From contig JACRHD010000066.1 in the NCBI GenBank assembly GCA_016234115.1, positions 1 to 63,751 of the forward strand: 63,751 nucleotides of DNA, in the 5' to 3' direction. Numbering within the stretch: the first letter of the stretch is position 1; the number at the start of each line of letters is the position of its first letter. Shown here piece after piece: positions 1 to 8,665 of the stretch. Source of the DNA: Nitrospirota bacterium. GTDB taxonomy: Bacteria; Nitrospirota; Thermodesulfovibrionia; UBA6902. The translations under genes and the position numbers were made by a program. Below the pieces are notes generated by a model. That model had not been told where the DNA came from. It saw only the letters and a list, made by a program, of their open reading frames with translations, and searched no databases.

Positions 1-30
1 CTTGAGGGCGGGTTTCAAACCCGCCCCTAC
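1..30. repeat. TAGGGGC-type palindromic repeat
   Basis: GC-rich inverted repeat: a GGGCGGGTTT arm faces its complement AAACCCGCCC and the copy ends in CCCCTAC. Similar palindromes ending in (G)TAGGGGC occur at 2314-2367, 2780-2805, 6841-6886, 23071-23095 and 46646-46674, always between genes or at gene ends. The left end may be cut by the window edge. Confidence 0.75.
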
Positions 31-96
31 ATCTTGAATGTTCCTGTATTAATAAAACCGCCTGCCTAACACCCCCTCTCACTCATGAAGTTAGAA

Positions 97-174
97 AGTC
101 GGAAGTGAGAAGTGAGAAGTCGGGAAAAAAGTCTTTGCCTCACCTCTTAACTCATAACTCTTGACTCTTAACTC
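97..174. repeat. Heptanucleotide arrays downstream of sat
   Basis: Two short degenerate 7-nt tandem arrays. The left one (97-122) is built on GAAGTGA. The right one (147-174) is built on TTAACTC and reads TTAACTC, ATAACTC, TTGACTC, TTAACTC. The right array ends a few bases before the sat stop codon. The units have roughly opposite polarity, so a weak hairpin is possible. Confidence 0.8.
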
Positions 175-177
175 TTT

Positions 178-1392
178 CTATCCGCCTTCCGCATGTTTAT
201 GCAGCTTAATCTCAACTTTTTCACTCAAGCCTTCATAATAGGCCCTCAGAATCTTAAGGACTTCCGGCCTGCTGAATTTGTCGGAGACTTCCTCGCCTTC
301 GGACAGCATCTTTCTCAGTTTCGTTCCGCTGAGCATCAGCCTGTCTTCCTTGCCGTGAGGACAGGTCTTCATGGAAGCCATTCCATCACATTTGTGACAC
401 CAGAATGTATGGTCTATCTTCAGCGGCTTGGTCTCAAGCGCGCCTGCGGGAATCTCATCAAATATCTTGTGAGCGTCGAACGGGCCGTAGTAGTCGCCGA
501 CACCTGCATGGTCGCGGCCCACGATGAGATGACTGCAGCCGTAGTTCTGCCTGAAAAGCGCGTGCAGGAGGGCCTCCCTCGGACCCGCGTATCTCATATC
601 GAGAGGATATCCGCCGACCAGGACTGTGTCTTTCACGAAATATTTGGAGATAAGGACGTCAATCGCGTTCTGTCTTACGTCAGCCGGAATGTCGCCTGCT
701 TTTAATTTTCCCAAAAGCATGTGGATGAAGGCGCCGTCGCAGATTTCAATGGCGATTTTTGTGAGGTATTCGTGGGAGCGGTGCATCGGGTTACGGGTCT
801 GGAATGCCGCGACCGTGGCCCAGCCTTTCTCAGTAAAGAACTTCCTCGATTCAGCCGGAGTCATGTAGATGCCGGGATATTCTTCAGGAAATTTTCCCTG
901 GCTCAGGACCTTCACCGGGCCCGCGAGATTGATCTCGGCCTGCGCCATTACCTTTGCGACGCCGGGATGCTCGGTATCGGTCGTCCAGAACACCTTCTTG
1001 CATTCATGCTCTTTGTCGATGGTGTATTTCTCTTTTACCGTCATAAGTCCCATTATCTCGCCGCTGTCCTCATCGGTAAGGGCCACGTCCTCGCCGATCT
1101 TGATGCTGTCGGCCTGACCCTTTGTGGTTGAAAGGGTGATGGGAATGGGCCAGAAGGTCCCGTCCGCCATTGTGTAATTGTCGCAGACCCCCTTCCAGTC
1201 GGCAGACCCCATGAAGCCTTCAAGCGGGGTAAACCCGCCGATGCCTAACATGATGAGATCGCCTGTCTCCCTCGAGGTCATCTTGACCTGTGTGAGGGTC
1301 TTCGCCTTTGCCTTTGCTTCTTCCAGCGCCTTGCCTTCGAGAAGAAGGGGTTTAAGTTTCTTCTCTTTGCCGTGTGGATTAACTAATGCCAT
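178..1392 (-). CDS. sat: Sulfate adenylyltransferase (ATP sulfurylase)
   Basis: Converts ATP and sulfate to APS and pyrophosphate, or runs in reverse during sulfur oxidation. The 404-aa length fits the single-polypeptide bacterial/archaeal dissimilatory type and not CysD/CysN. Visible motifs are the nucleotide-binding TRNPMHRSH segment near residue 200 and [15 protein letters not shown] near residue 290. Cysteines in the C-terminal third ([18 protein letters not shown]) form a zinc-site pattern common in this type. A perfect AGGAGG lies just upstream of the ATG. adk follows 40 bp upstream on the same strand. In sulfate reducers sat often lies near aprAB, which would be outside this window. 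Assignment is secure; the direction of the reaction in this organism is inference. Confidence 0.97.
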   Translation of the reverse strand: MALVNPHGKEKKLKPLLLEGKALEEAKAKAKTLTQVKMTSRETGDLIMLGIGGFTPLEGFMGSADWKGVCDNYTMADGTFWPIPITLSTTKGQADSIKIGEDVALTDEDSGEIMGLMTVKEKYTIDKEHECKKVFWTTDTEHPGVAKVMAQAEINLAGPVKVLSQGKFPEEYPGIYMTPAESRKFFTEKGWATVAAFQTRNPMHRSHEYLTKIAIEICDGAFIHMLLGKLKAGDIPADVRQNAIDVLISKYFVKDTVLVGGYPLDMRYAGPREALLHALFRQNYGCSHLIVGRDHAGVGDYYGPFDAHKIFDEIPAGALETKPLKIDHTFWCHKCDGMASMKTCPHGKEDRLMLSGTKLRKMLSEGEEVSDKFSRPEVLKILRAYYEGLSEKVEIKLHKHAEGG

Positions 1393-1432
1393 TTCTTCCT
1401 CCTTAATTTTTTTTCAATCAACGTGCTGTATT

Positions 1433-2077
1433 TTATGATCCGAGCATTGCGCAGATCTTACCGAAAATCTCATCTATGCTGCCGACGCCTTTTACGGACT
1501 TGAGGATGCCTTTCCTGCCGTAATAATCGATAAGGGGCGCGGTCGCTTTTTCATATACGTCGAGCCTGTTCTTGATGGTCGCTTCCTTATCATCGTCCCG
1601 CTGGAAAAGTTCCCCGCTGCATTTATCGCATACGCCGTCCTTCTTTGACGGAGAAAAGTAAATATTATACATTTGCTGACAACTCTTGCAAGTGCGCCTG
1701 CCTGTAAGCCTCTTCATCAGGTCATCCTTGTCCACATCGACACTCAGGGCGACATCAAGGGGCGCCTTCATATCAGTCAACACGTTATCGAGTGTCTCAG
1801 CCTGGGCAGTGTTGCGCGGGAAGCCGTCAAGGATATACCCTTTCTTGCAATCATCCTGCGCTATCCTTTCCTTGACGAGTCCGATAACAATTGCATCAGA
1901 GACAAGCCCTCCCTTGTCCATAATTATCTTTGCTTCTTTCCCGAGGGGCGTTCCGTCGGCAACGGCCTTTCTCAGGATATCGCCGGTTGAAATCTGGGGG
2001 ATGCCGTACTTCTCAATGAGTTTCTTCGCCTGCGTCCCCTTACCTGCTCCGGGGGCTCCTAACAATACAAGTCTCAT
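1433..2077 (-). CDS. adk: Adenylate kinase
   Basis: Phosphotransfer between ATP and AMP in the cytoplasm. The Walker A loop GAPGAGKGTQ is at residues 7-16, and DGFPRN, the AMP-site signature, is near residue 85. The lid domain carries two CxxC pairs (CKSC near 130, CDKC near 150), the zinc-binding form of the enzyme. Length 214 aa is normal. A GGAGAG Shine-Dalgarno precedes the ATG. Its place just upstream of sat makes functional sense: adenylate kinase recycles AMP, which the APS pathway generates. That link is inference from position. Confidence 0.97.
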   Translation of the reverse strand: MRLVLLGAPGAGKGTQAKKLIEKYGIPQISTGDILRKAVADGTPLGKEAKIIMDKGGLVSDAIVIGLVKERIAQDDCKKGYILDGFPRNTAQAETLDNVLTDMKAPLDVALSVDVDKDDLMKRLTGRRTCKSCQQMYNIYFSPSKKDGVCDKCSGELFQRDDDKEATIKNRLDVYEKATAPLIDYYGRKGILKSVKGVGSIDEIFGKICAMLGS

Positions 2078-2313
2078 GCGTCTCTCCTTTTCATAACAGA
2101 AAGATAAGGTACCAGTTTTTCTTCAATGAAAGATGTGAAGAATATATAAAAGGGTATTATTCCGTAAAAATGCAAGAATCCTTAAAGTAACGAGTATCTA
2201 TGATATGGAAGACCTTGGGGCAAGTCAATATAAAAATTCAAATTAATTTATAATTTTTGCTTATTTGTACGGCGGGCCCAGGAAATTGATTAAAAATCAG
2301 ATGGTTTGCAGGT

Positions 2314-2367
2314 GTAGGGGTGATTCGGTGAATCGCCCATCCGGGCGACCCGCCGGGTCGCCCCTAC
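2314..2367. repeat. TAGGGGC-type palindromic repeats, tandem
   Basis: Two overlapping palindromes: TAGGGGTGATTCGGTGAATC followed by GGGCGACCCGCCGGGTCGCCC and CCTAC. The right end overlaps the last codons of the following minus-strand gene. The rest of 2078-2363 shows no coding sequence that can be supported. Confidence 0.75.
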
Positions 2368-2669
2368 TTCATGATCTCGTCTAATACGCTCTCGATCTGC
2401 TTCAGGGTCATCATTCCCTTTTCAAAGAGTATCTCCCCGATAAGCTTGTGAGGTCTCGTGACGGAGGAATTATCATTTGACATCTGCACGTCAAGGGCTT
2501 CCATGACCTGTGAGTACGTTACAAAGCCCTTCTCTATCGCAATCCGGCCGAAAAGGTGGGCATACTTTTCGGCAAGGGCGCTCTCGCTTACATGGTCCAT
2601 ATTTTTTAATTCATCCGCTCCATCCGGTGTACTAAATAAAAAAGCGCATTCCCCGTAGCGCTTATACAT
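2364..2669 (-). CDS. Small MshEN/GspE N-terminal-like protein
   Basis: A 101-aa protein with no signal peptide. It carries a pattern typical of the N-terminal domain of type II secretion/pilus ATPases (MshEN-like): HKLIGEILFEKGMMTLKQIE, with an earlier half-repeat FGRIAIEKGFVTYSQVMEAL. Here it stands alone, without an ATPase. MshEN domains are known to bind c-di-GMP in some proteins; whether this one does cannot be told from the sequence. The upstream end is unsure: an internal ATG at 2600 (MDHVSES) is an alternative start, and neither start has a convincing ribosome-binding site. The gene ends inside a palindromic repeat. Confidence 0.6.
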   Translation of the reverse strand: MYKRYGECAFLFSTPDGADELKNMDHVSESALAEKYAHLFGRIAIEKGFVTYSQVMEALDVQMSNDNSSVTRPHKLIGEILFEKGMMTLKQIESVLDEIMK

Positions 2670-2779
2670 TTTTTATCACATTTCCGATGACCTGTCAATG
2701 TAGGGGCGCACCTGCGTCTTCTATAGATGTAATCATGTTCCCGGCATGCCTTTCAGGGCTGGTATGCTTCTGCTGTCCA

Positions 2780-2805
2780 GGGCAGACACACAGGTCTGCC
2801 CCTAC
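2780..2805. repeat. TAGGGGC-type palindrome at the aspS stop
   Basis: GGGCAGAC and its complement GTCTGCCC around a short loop, then CCTAC. The TAG stop codon of aspS (complement of CTA, 2802-2804) lies in the conserved end of this repeat, so the repeat supplies the stop. Confidence 0.7.
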
Positions 2806-4595
2806 TCCACTATATCAAGCTTGATGCTCAGCTCCCTGAGCTGCTTCGGGTCTACTTCTGAAGGGGCGTTGCTGAGGGGACATACGGCCTTCTGTGTCTT
2901 GGGGAAGGAGATCACGTCCCTTATAGAGGAGGCGCCTGCCATGATCATCACAAGCCTGTCGAGGCCAAGGGCTATCCCTCCATGCGGCGGCGCGCCAAAT
3001 TCCAGGGCCTCGAGGAGGAAGCCGAATTTCACGGATGCGTCCTCCGGGCTGATGTTCAGGAGCTGGAACATCCGGTCCTGGACTTCCTTTTTATAAATAC
3101 GGATGCTGCCACCGCCGATCTCATAACCGTTGAGCACGATATCATAGGCCTGCGCCCGCAGTGAAGAGAGTTTGGAGTTTGGAGTTCGGAGTTCGGAGAG
3201 AGGCACGGAAAGAAAGCCCTCCAGGTCCTCTTCCATCGGGCTCGTAAACGGATGGTGCATGGCCTCGTATCTCTTTTCTTCCTCATTCCATTGAAAAAGC
3301 GGGAAGTCCGTTATCCATGCGAACGCGTAAACCCCGTCCTTTATCAGATCAAGTCTTCGGCCCATCTCGTTCCTGAGCCTTGAGAGGCAGTCATTGGCAA
3401 CCTTCACGCTGTCCGCTACAAAAAGGAGGAGGTCGCCCTCTTTTGCTTCGAGCCTTTCAGCAAGGGCCTTCAACGCCTGTTCCGGGAAGAACTTCGCTAT
3501 CGGGGATTCGAAGCCGTTTTTTATCTTTATCCACGCGAGTCCTTTTGCGCCGAAAGACCGGACTTCCTTTGTGAGGTCGTCAAGCTCTTTTCTCGAATAG
3601 ACTGCGAGGCCTTTTGCGTTGAGGCCCTTTACGATGCCTCCCCTTGAGAGGGTGTCCAAAAATACCTTGAACGACGAATCCTTGACAATGTCGCTGACGT
3701 CTTTGAGCTCAAGCGCAAATCTCATATCAGGCTTGTCGCAGCCGAACCTCTCCATCGCTTCGTAATAAGTCAGCCTCTGAAAAGGGGTCTGCAGGTCCAC
3801 TCCGGCGGCGTCCGCGAAGACCTTTCTTATCATACCTTCCGTGACGGCGATAATGTCCTCCCTGCCGGCAAAGGACATCTCCATATCGACCTGTGTGAAT
3901 TCAGGCTGTCTGTCGGCCCTGAGGTCCTCGTCGCGGAAGCATTTGACTATCTGATAATACCTGTCCATTCCGGACACCATGAGTATCTGTTTGAACAACT
4001 GAGGAGATTGAGGGAGCGCGAAGAAATGCCCTGGGTTCGTCCTGCTGGGCACGAGGTAATCCCTCGCGCCTTCGGGCGTGCTCTTTGTGAGCATCGGGGT
4101 CTCTATTTCGATAAATCCCTGTGAATCGAGATACGCGCGTATGCCCTTTACGGCCTTATGCCTGGTGATCAGGTTTTTCTGGATGACCGGCCTTCTGAGA
4201 TCGAGATACCGGTGCTTGTACCTGAGGGACTCGGAGGCGTCTGTTTCGTCTTCAATCATGAACGGGAGCGGCCTGCATTCATTGAGGATCTTCAGCTCCT
4301 TTGCGATAATCTCGATTTGACCGGTGGGGATGGAGGGATTGACCGTGCCTTCAGGTCTCTTCCTCACTTCTCCGGCTACCTGGATTACAAATTCATTCCT
4401 CACCCTGTGGGCAAGCGCGTGGATATCCGAACTGATTTCAGGATTGAATACTACCTGCACAATGCCGCTCCTGTCGCGGAGGTCGATAAATATCACCCCC
4501 CCGTGGTCGCGCCACTTGTTGGCCCAGCCCGCAATATTTAAAGTCGAGCCGATGTCCTGTTCGTTTATCTCACCGCAATATTTGTCCCTTAGCAT
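2802..4595 (-). CDS. aspS: Aspartyl-tRNA synthetase
   Basis: Charges tRNA-Asp. An N-terminal OB-fold anticodon domain is followed by class II motif 2 ([18 protein letters not shown], about residues 220-237), the bacterial GAD insertion, and motif 3 ([10 protein letters not shown]) near the C-terminus. I start it at the ATG at 4595 ([10 protein letters not shown]), which has a GAGA Shine-Dalgarno and gives 597 aa. The open frame extends to 4664, but that extension ([11 protein letters not shown]) is translated palindromic repeat. About residues 465-476 ([11 protein letters not shown]) are encoded by an in-frame heptanucleotide array that does not look like AspRS sequence. Discriminating versus non-discriminating specificity cannot be judged here. 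Confidence 0.95.
   Translation of the reverse strand: MLRDKYCGEINEQDIGSTLNIAGWANKWRDHGGVIFIDLRDRSGIVQVVFNPEISSDIHALAHRVRNEFVIQVAGEVRKRPEGTVNPSIPTGQIEIIAKELKILNECRPLPFMIEDETDASESLRYKHRYLDLRRPVIQKNLITRHKAVKGIRAYLDSQGFIEIETPMLTKSTPEGARDYLVPSRTNPGHFFALPQSPQLFKQILMVSGMDRYYQIVKCFRDEDLRADRQPEFTQVDMEMSFAGREDIIAVTEGMIRKVFADAAGVDLQTPFQRLTYYEAMERFGCDKPDMRFALELKDVSDIVKDSSFKVFLDTLSRGGIVKGLNAKGLAVYSRKELDDLTKEVRSFGAKGLAWIKIKNGFESPIAKFFPEQALKALAERLEAKEGDLLLFVADSVKVANDCLSRLRNEMGRRLDLIKDGVYAFAWITDFPLFQWNEEEKRYEAMHHPFTSPMEEDLEGFLSVPLSELRTPNSKLSSLRAQAYDIVLNGYEIGGGSIRIYKKEVQDRMFQLLNISPEDASVKFGFLLEALEFGAPPHGGIALGLDRLVMIMAGASSIRDVISFPKTQKAVCPLSNAPSEVDPKQLRELSIKLDIVE
3166..3201. repeat. Heptanucleotide array inside aspS
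   Basis: On the plus strand the units run GGAGTTT, GGAGTTT, GGAGTTC, GGAGTTC. On the coding strand this is AACTCCG/AACTCCA, free of stops in every frame, and encodes [12 protein letters not shown]. It is the same heptapeptide family as in purL (TPNSELQT) and in the kinase at 21946 (NSKLQTP). Confidence 0.9.
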
Positions 4596-4625
4596 ATATT
4601 TTCTCTCATACTGAATTTCATCTGA

Positions 4626-4662
4626 AAATCCCCCTTCATCCCCCTTTTTCAAAGGGGGAATC
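4626..4662. repeat. CCCCCTTT-type palindromic repeat upstream of aspS
   Basis: AATCCCCCTTCATCCCCC and TTTTTCAAAGGGGGAATC form an inverted repeat. A related but diverged element continues to about 4722, and relatives lie at 6179-6270 and 17067-17102. Confidence 0.65.
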
Positions 4663-4738
4663 AATGCTCCCCCTCCTTGGCAAAGACCAACAGTAGGTGC
4701 CTTAAGCAGGGGTCAGGGGAGATTTTATGTAGAATTTC

Positions 4739-5464
4739 CTATTGCGTCCTTCCTACGTCCTTTTTTAATTTCTTTATCTCCTCAGGCGTTAAATGCCGGA
4801 ATGTTCCGGGTTCAAGCCTCCCAAGAGAAAGCCCGTTGATCCTGGTCCTCTTCAGCTTTATCACCGGATGCCCGACCCTTTCAAGCATCCTCCTGACCTG
4901 CCTTTTTTTGCCTTCATAGATCGTCATTTCAATCCATGAATTGGCTTCCGTCTCTTTCACCTTTTTAACCTTCGCAGGCGCCGTCAGTCCGTCCTCGAGC
5001 CTGATCCCTTTTTCCAGCCTGGCCTTGTCCTTGTCTTCGAGAAAACCGTCAACCTTCACAAGATATGTCTTCGGGACCTTTTTGGCCGGGTGGAGTATAG
5101 CGTGCGCCATGTCTCCGTCATTGGTAAGGACGAGGAGTCCCTCGGAATTATAGTCGAGCCTTCCCACAGGAAACACGTGCGCCTTCACGCCCTTGAGGAA
5201 ATCCTTCACGGTCGCCCGCCCCTCGGAATCCGACATGGTTGTAAGGCACTTGTCCGGCTTGTTAAACATCAGGTAGACCTTTTGTTCCGCTGTATGTATA
5301 AGCTTGCCCCTGACCTTGATGTGGTCTCTCTCAAGGTCGGCCTTCATGCCGAGAACTGCGCGAGTGCCGTTTACAGTGACCATTCCCTCAAGAATCATGT
5401 CCTCCGCTTTCCTCCGGGAGGCTATGCCGCATTTCGCTAAAATTTTCTGTATCCGTTCTTCCAT
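4739..5464 (-). CDS. rluB: rRNA pseudouridine synthase, RsuA/RluB family
   Basis: Isomerises a specific uridine of rRNA. An S4 RNA-binding domain occupies residues 1-60 (RIQKILAKCGIASRRKAE, then VTVNG). The catalytic domain shows the family signature VGRLDYNSEGLLVLTNDG around residue 100, with the catalytic Asp in GRLD. The 241-aa length matches RluB/RsuA-like enzymes. RluB (23S), RluE and RsuA (16S) share this architecture, so the target is inferred and the symbol is provisional. Upstream is a long imperfect hairpin repeat. Confidence 0.9.
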   Translation of the reverse strand: MEERIQKILAKCGIASRRKAEDMILEGMVTVNGTRAVLGMKADLERDHIKVRGKLIHTAEQKVYLMFNKPDKCLTTMSDSEGRATVKDFLKGVKAHVFPVGRLDYNSEGLLVLTNDGDMAHAILHPAKKVPKTYLVKVDGFLEDKDKARLEKGIRLEDGLTAPAKVKKVKETEANSWIEMTIYEGKKRQVRRMLERVGHPVIKLKRTRINGLSLGRLEPGTFRHLTPEEIKKLKKDVGRTQ

Positions 5465-5498
5465 AATAAGTTAATTACCGAGGATAAAAAAGATTTTT

Positions 5499-5585
5499 AG
5501 CCACAGATTGACGCGGATATACACAGATTTAAAACATGTATTCGTGAAACTCATTGTTGAAAAAAATCCGTGTGAATCCGTGGCT
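5499..5585. repeat. Long imperfect hairpin repeat (AGCCAC type)
   Basis: Opens with AGCCACAGATTGACGCGGAT and closes with its near complement ATCCGTGTGAATCCGTGGCT, separated by about 45 bp of loop. The same family occurs at 11854-11938 and 43275-43402, each in an intergenic region. Confidence 0.75.
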
Positions 5586-5637
5586 AATGCCTCTTAATGG
5601 TTCACCCTGAAAACCATTAATGTTATCACAAACCCTG

Positions 5638-5679
5638 AAAAACAAAAAGGGCTGACCCATTTTTTCGGGACAGCCCCTG
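5638..5679 (-). terminator. Rho-independent terminator of the lipoprotein gene
   Basis: On the minus strand GGGGCTGTCCC pairs with GGGTCAGCCC around an A-rich loop and is followed by TTTTTGTTTTT. It lies about 45 bp after the stop of the 5721 gene. Confidence 0.85.
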
Positions 5680-5720
5680 AAATGCACCTCTTATTTTCCT
5701 GTGAACTCTGCGGCGATTAT

Positions 5721-6137
5721 TTAGTACTTCTTCTCGCTCTTCTCGCCTTCACAGACCTCTTTTATCTGGTCTTTAACCAGCTTGCCGTCTTCCCATACCC
5801 TTTCCTGCACCTTGTGGCACTTTGTCCTGGCGTCATAATCCAGCGGATATGCCTCGACTACTCCGCGGCCGTCAGCCGTCCTGTACTCCACAGGCTTGTT
5901 CTGCTGCACCGCCTCCTGGGTGGCCTGCATGGATACTTCCGTCAGAGTGGCCCCCGCGATAGCTCCCAGAACCGCGCCGATCACGCCCCCTCGCCAGGGA
6001 TTTTTACTGTCAAGAAGCGCGCCGGCAACACCGCCTACCGCCCCTCCGACTCCCGCGCCCCTGGCATGATACTGCGTACAGCCCGCGGCGATCCACAGCA
6101 GGGACAAGGCCAACAGCAGAGAAATAAGTTTTTTCAT
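5721..6137 (-). CDS. Glycine-zipper lipoprotein
   Basis: A 138-aa predicted lipoprotein. The signal peptide MKKLISLLLALSLLWIAAG ends at a lipobox with Cys20. Residues 27-66 form a glycine-zipper segment (GAGVGGAVGGVAGALL and GGVIGAVLGAIAGA) of the type found in small outer-membrane proteins such as the 17-kDa surface antigen/SlyB group. The C-terminal 60 residues are soluble and charged (VEYRTADGRG, KVQERVWEDGK). AAGGAGGG precedes the ATG, and a strong terminator follows the gene. It is probably transcribed alone. Envelope localisation is well supported; its role is unknown. Confidence 0.85.
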   Translation of the reverse strand: MKKLISLLLALSLLWIAAGCTQYHARGAGVGGAVGGVAGALLDSKNPWRGGVIGAVLGAIAGATLTEVSMQATQEAVQQNKPVEYRTADGRGVVEAYPLDYDARTKCHKVQERVWEDGKLVKDQIKEVCEGEKSEKKY

Positions 6138-6484
6138 GATGCCCTCCTTTGATTGTTAATTGCTCAGTTGCAGCATATTCCCCCTTTGAAAAAGGGGGAT
6201 GCAGGGGGATTTTGAAATAACAATATTCAGCAAAAAATCTCCCTTCCCCCCTCTTTGCCAAAGAGGGGATTTATGCGCTGTTTAGCTTTTATATAACACG
6301 TTTTGTCCGACTGCGCAAGCGTCCTTGCCTTGGCCCGGCTTATTCATAAACTCCGGGAGGTATGATTGAAAAACATGTTGCAGCAATCCCTTGGCCGGAA
6401 TTTTCGCGTGCTGTAAAAAGTACATTCTGTAAAGGCAATAACTTAGGTTCTTCAGGCTTTTCCTGTGAAAAAGCATATATTAAC

Positions 6485-6516
6485 CGTCATTCCCGAAGTT
6501 TTAATCGGGAATCCAG
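6485..6516. repeat. TCATTCCCG-type palindromic repeat
   Basis: CGTCATTCCCGAAGTTTTAA followed by the complement arm CGGGAATCCAG. Relatives lie at 6623-6655, 9215-9248, 12698-12731, 12782-12814, 27517-27549 and 27562-27595. Confidence 0.75.
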
Positions 6517-6622
6517 CTCCTTAAGAAGCAATTGCTTCCGCCTTTCCGCTCTTTAAGCGCCCATCTTCTTGAACAAACTTTATTATCATCTACTCTTTTA
6601 AAAGAAAATCATTTATATCCAC

Positions 6623-6655
6623 TGGATTCCCGCTTACTGACTGCGGGAATGACGG
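6623..6655. repeat. TCATTCCCG-type palindromic repeat
   Basis: CTGGATTCCCGC, a loop TTACTGACT, then GCGGGAATGACG. The sequence is almost identical to the copy at 27562-27595. Confidence 0.8.
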
Positions 6656-6840
6656 TGCTTACCCGCACAATTCCCGGAAGAACCATAACTTAACTGGCGA
6701 AAAGTCCTTACAAATAATCTCATTGCTTTGAAGATGTTTTTAAATCATGCCTCCCGAAGTGCGATATTTGTGAATTATCCGGGCTGAACTGTTCGTAGAT
6801 TTTAGCATGATAAATGTGAAATTCTTATGAAGGATTTGCG

Positions 6841-6907
6841 GGGCTGCCAGGTTTCACCCGGCAGGCACAGGGCGTGCCCCTACGCCAAACTCTTGACTCC
6901 TGACTCC
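6841..6907. repeat. TAGGGGC-type palindrome plus short heptad array
   Basis: The palindromic part (GCCAGG...CCTGGC-like arms, then GGGCGTGCCCCTAC) is followed directly by ACTCTTG, ACTCCTG, ACTCCGC. It ends four bases before the guaA stop codon. Confidence 0.6.
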
Positions 6908-6911
6908 GCCG

Positions 6912-8561
6912 CTACTCCCATTCAATAGTGCTCGGCGGCTTTGAGCTGATATCGAAAACGACCCTGTTGATGCCCTTGACCTCGTTTATGATCCTGTTGG
7001 ATATAATGCCTAAAATGTCGTATGGGAGCCTGGCCCAGTCGGCGGTCATGCCGTCAACGCTCTTGACCGCGCGTATGGCGACTACATTTTCGTATGTCCT
7101 CTCGTCCCCCATCACGCCGACGGTCTTTATGGGGAGAAGGACGGCAAACGCCTGCCAGAGCTCATGATAAAGTCCCGCTTTCTTTATCTCATCGAGCACT
7201 ATCGTGTCCGCTTTTCTGAGGATATCGGCCCTGCCCTGAGTGACTTCATCTATGATTCGGATTGCCAGCCCCGGCCCGGGAAATGGGTGCCGGTTGATGA
7301 CCTCGTCCGGCATGCCGAGCTCCCTTCCGAGGACCCTGACCTCATCCTTGAAGAGCTCCCTCAGCGGTTCGACGAGCTTCAGTTTCATATTCTTCAGCAG
7401 TCCGCCGACATTGTGATGGCTTTTTATCATGGCGGACGGGCCTTTGAACGATATGCTTTCGATGACGTCGGGATATAATGTGCCCTGGGCGAGATACTCC
7501 GCGCCCTTTATCTTTTTCGCCTCTTCCTGAAATACATGTATAAATTCATTGCCGATGATCTTTCTCTTCTTCTCGGGATCAGCGACGCCCTTGAGCTTCT
7601 TTAGAAATCTTTGCGCGGCGTCCACGCAGACGATGTTCATACGAAAGTGTTTTTTCAGCATGCCTTCAACCTTCAGGGCCTCGCCTTCCCTCAAAACACC
7701 GTTGTCGACAAATATGCAGGTAAGCTGCCTGCCTATCGCTTTATTAATAAGCACGGCGGTCACAGCGGAATCAACGCCGCCGCTTATGGCGCAAACGACC
7801 TTGTCCCTGCCCACCTTCTCCCTTATGTCCCTTGTCGTGGTCTCTATAAAGGACTGCATGGTCCATTTGGGTCTGCACTTACAAATGTTGAATACGAAGT
7901 TCTTCAGTATCTTTGTCCCGTTGTCCGTATGGGCCACCTCGGGGTGAAACTGGAGGGCGTAGAATTTCCTGCCCCTGTCCGCCATGGCCGCAACCGGCGA
8001 GTTGTCCGTATGCGCGATGGGGGTGAATCCTTTGGGTTGTCTGACGATTTTATCGCCGTGGGACATCCAAACGATAGTGACAAGTGACGAGTGACGAGTG
8101 ACGAGTTTATTGAGTTTTGAATTTTGAATATTGAATTTTCCATCCCTTGCCCCTTGCCCCTGGACCCTGGACCCTTGCCCCTTGACCCTTGACCCTATTT
8201 TTTGAAGTAAATCCGTATCGTCATCAATGATTAATTCCGCCCGCCCGTATTCCCTCTTTGCCGATTTTGCAACTTTCCCGCCTAACATATGGGCCATGAG
8301 CTGCATGCCGTAGCATATGCCTAACACAGGGATACCGAGGTTGAAAATCTCTTTATCAGGAAGGGGCGCGTCGTTATCATAAACGCTCGAAGGCCCGCCG
8401 GATAGTATTATCCCCTTCGGGGCGAATTCCCTTATCCTGTCGATGGTGACGTTATAGGGTAAAATTTCCGAATAAACCTTCTGCTCCCTCACCCTCCTTG
8501 CGATAAGCTGGGTGTACTGGGAGCCGAAGTCGAGCACGAGTATTTTTTCAGTAAAGTGCAT
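6912..8561 (-). CDS. guaA: GMP synthase (glutamine-hydrolysing)
   Basis: Amidates XMP to GMP. The N-terminal class I glutaminase has its catalytic Cys in [15 protein letters not shown] (about residue 83) and its His-Glu in [10 protein letters not shown]. The ATP pyrophosphatase domain has the PP-loop SGGVDS near residue 257. The C-terminal dimerisation domain ends in [10 protein letters not shown], the conserved GuaA terminus. At 549 aa it is some 30-40 residues longer than usual. The excess is residues 122-162, encoded by a composite heptanucleotide array (8076-8196) just before the conserved VWMSHGD. The array is in frame and stop-free, so the gene is probably functional. Confidence 0.96.
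   Translation of the reverse strand: MHFTEKILVLDFGSQYTQLIARRVREQKVYSEILPYNVTIDRIREFAPKGIILSGGPSSVYDNDAPLPDKEIFNLGIPVLGICYGMQLMAHMLGGKVAKSAKREYGRAELIIDDDTDLLQKIGSRVKGQGSRVQGQGARDGKFNIQNSKLNKLVTRHSSLVTIVWMSHGDKIVRQPKGFTPIAHTDNSPVAAMADRGRKFYALQFHPEVAHTDNGTKILKNFVFNICKCRPKWTMQSFIETTTRDIREKVGRDKVVCAISGGVDSAVTAVLINKAIGRQLTCIFVDNGVLREGEALKVEGMLKKHFRMNIVCVDAAQRFLKKLKGVADPEKKRKIIGNEFIHVFQEEAKKIKGAEYLAQGTLYPDVIESISFKGPSAMIKSHHNVGGLLKNMKLKLVEPLRELFKDEVRVLGRELGMPDEVINRHPFPGPGLAIRIIDEVTQGRADILRKADTIVLDEIKKAGLYHELWQAFAVLLPIKTVGVMGDERTYENVVAIRAVKSVDGMTADWARLPYDILGIISNRIINEVKGINRVVFDISSKPPSTIEWE
8076..8196. repeat. Composite heptanucleotide array inside guaA
   Basis: About 121 bp made of three different 7-nt arrays in a row (plus-strand units): GTGACGA (8076-8105), GAATTTT (about 8110-8140) and CCCTTGC/CCCTGGA (8143-8196). 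On the coding strand the peptide runs [14 protein letters not shown], then [10 protein letters not shown], then [11 protein letters not shown]. It accounts for the extra length of GuaA. Confidence 0.92.
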
Positions 8562-8569
8562 ATTCTTTT

Positions 8570-8591
8570 TTGAATCTTGAATTTTGAGTTT
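8570..8591. repeat. Heptad array upstream of guaA
   Basis: TGAATCT, TGAATTT, TGAGTTT: three degenerate 7-nt units just before the guaA start codon. They may overlap its leader. Confidence 0.6.
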
Positions 8592-8665
8592 CTTAGTTAT
8601 CGGCCAATTAGTATACTAAAGTCGGCAGAAATATTTCAGGAGAGGAGAGGCAACCTGCTTCTATC

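Larger units (their letters stand above)
6138..6911. other. 774-bp intergenic region filled with repeats
   Basis: No reading frame here looks coding: the longest ones lack ribosome-binding sites and recognisable sequence. The region holds CCCCTTT-type palindromes (6179-6213 and 6237-6270), two TCATTCCCG-type palindromes (6485-6516 and 6623-6655), a TAGGGGC-type palindrome (6841-6886) and a short ACTCCTG heptanucleotide array (6886-6907) touching the guaA stop. Confidence 0.7.

Noticed and set aside
4596-4664. Longer aspS N-terminus
   Set aside because: The extra residues are translated palindromic repeat, and the ATG at 4595 has its own ribosome-binding site and family-like start.
6282-6476. 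64-aa minus-strand reading frame
   Set aside because: No ribosome-binding site, no recognisable sequence, and it lies between repeats.
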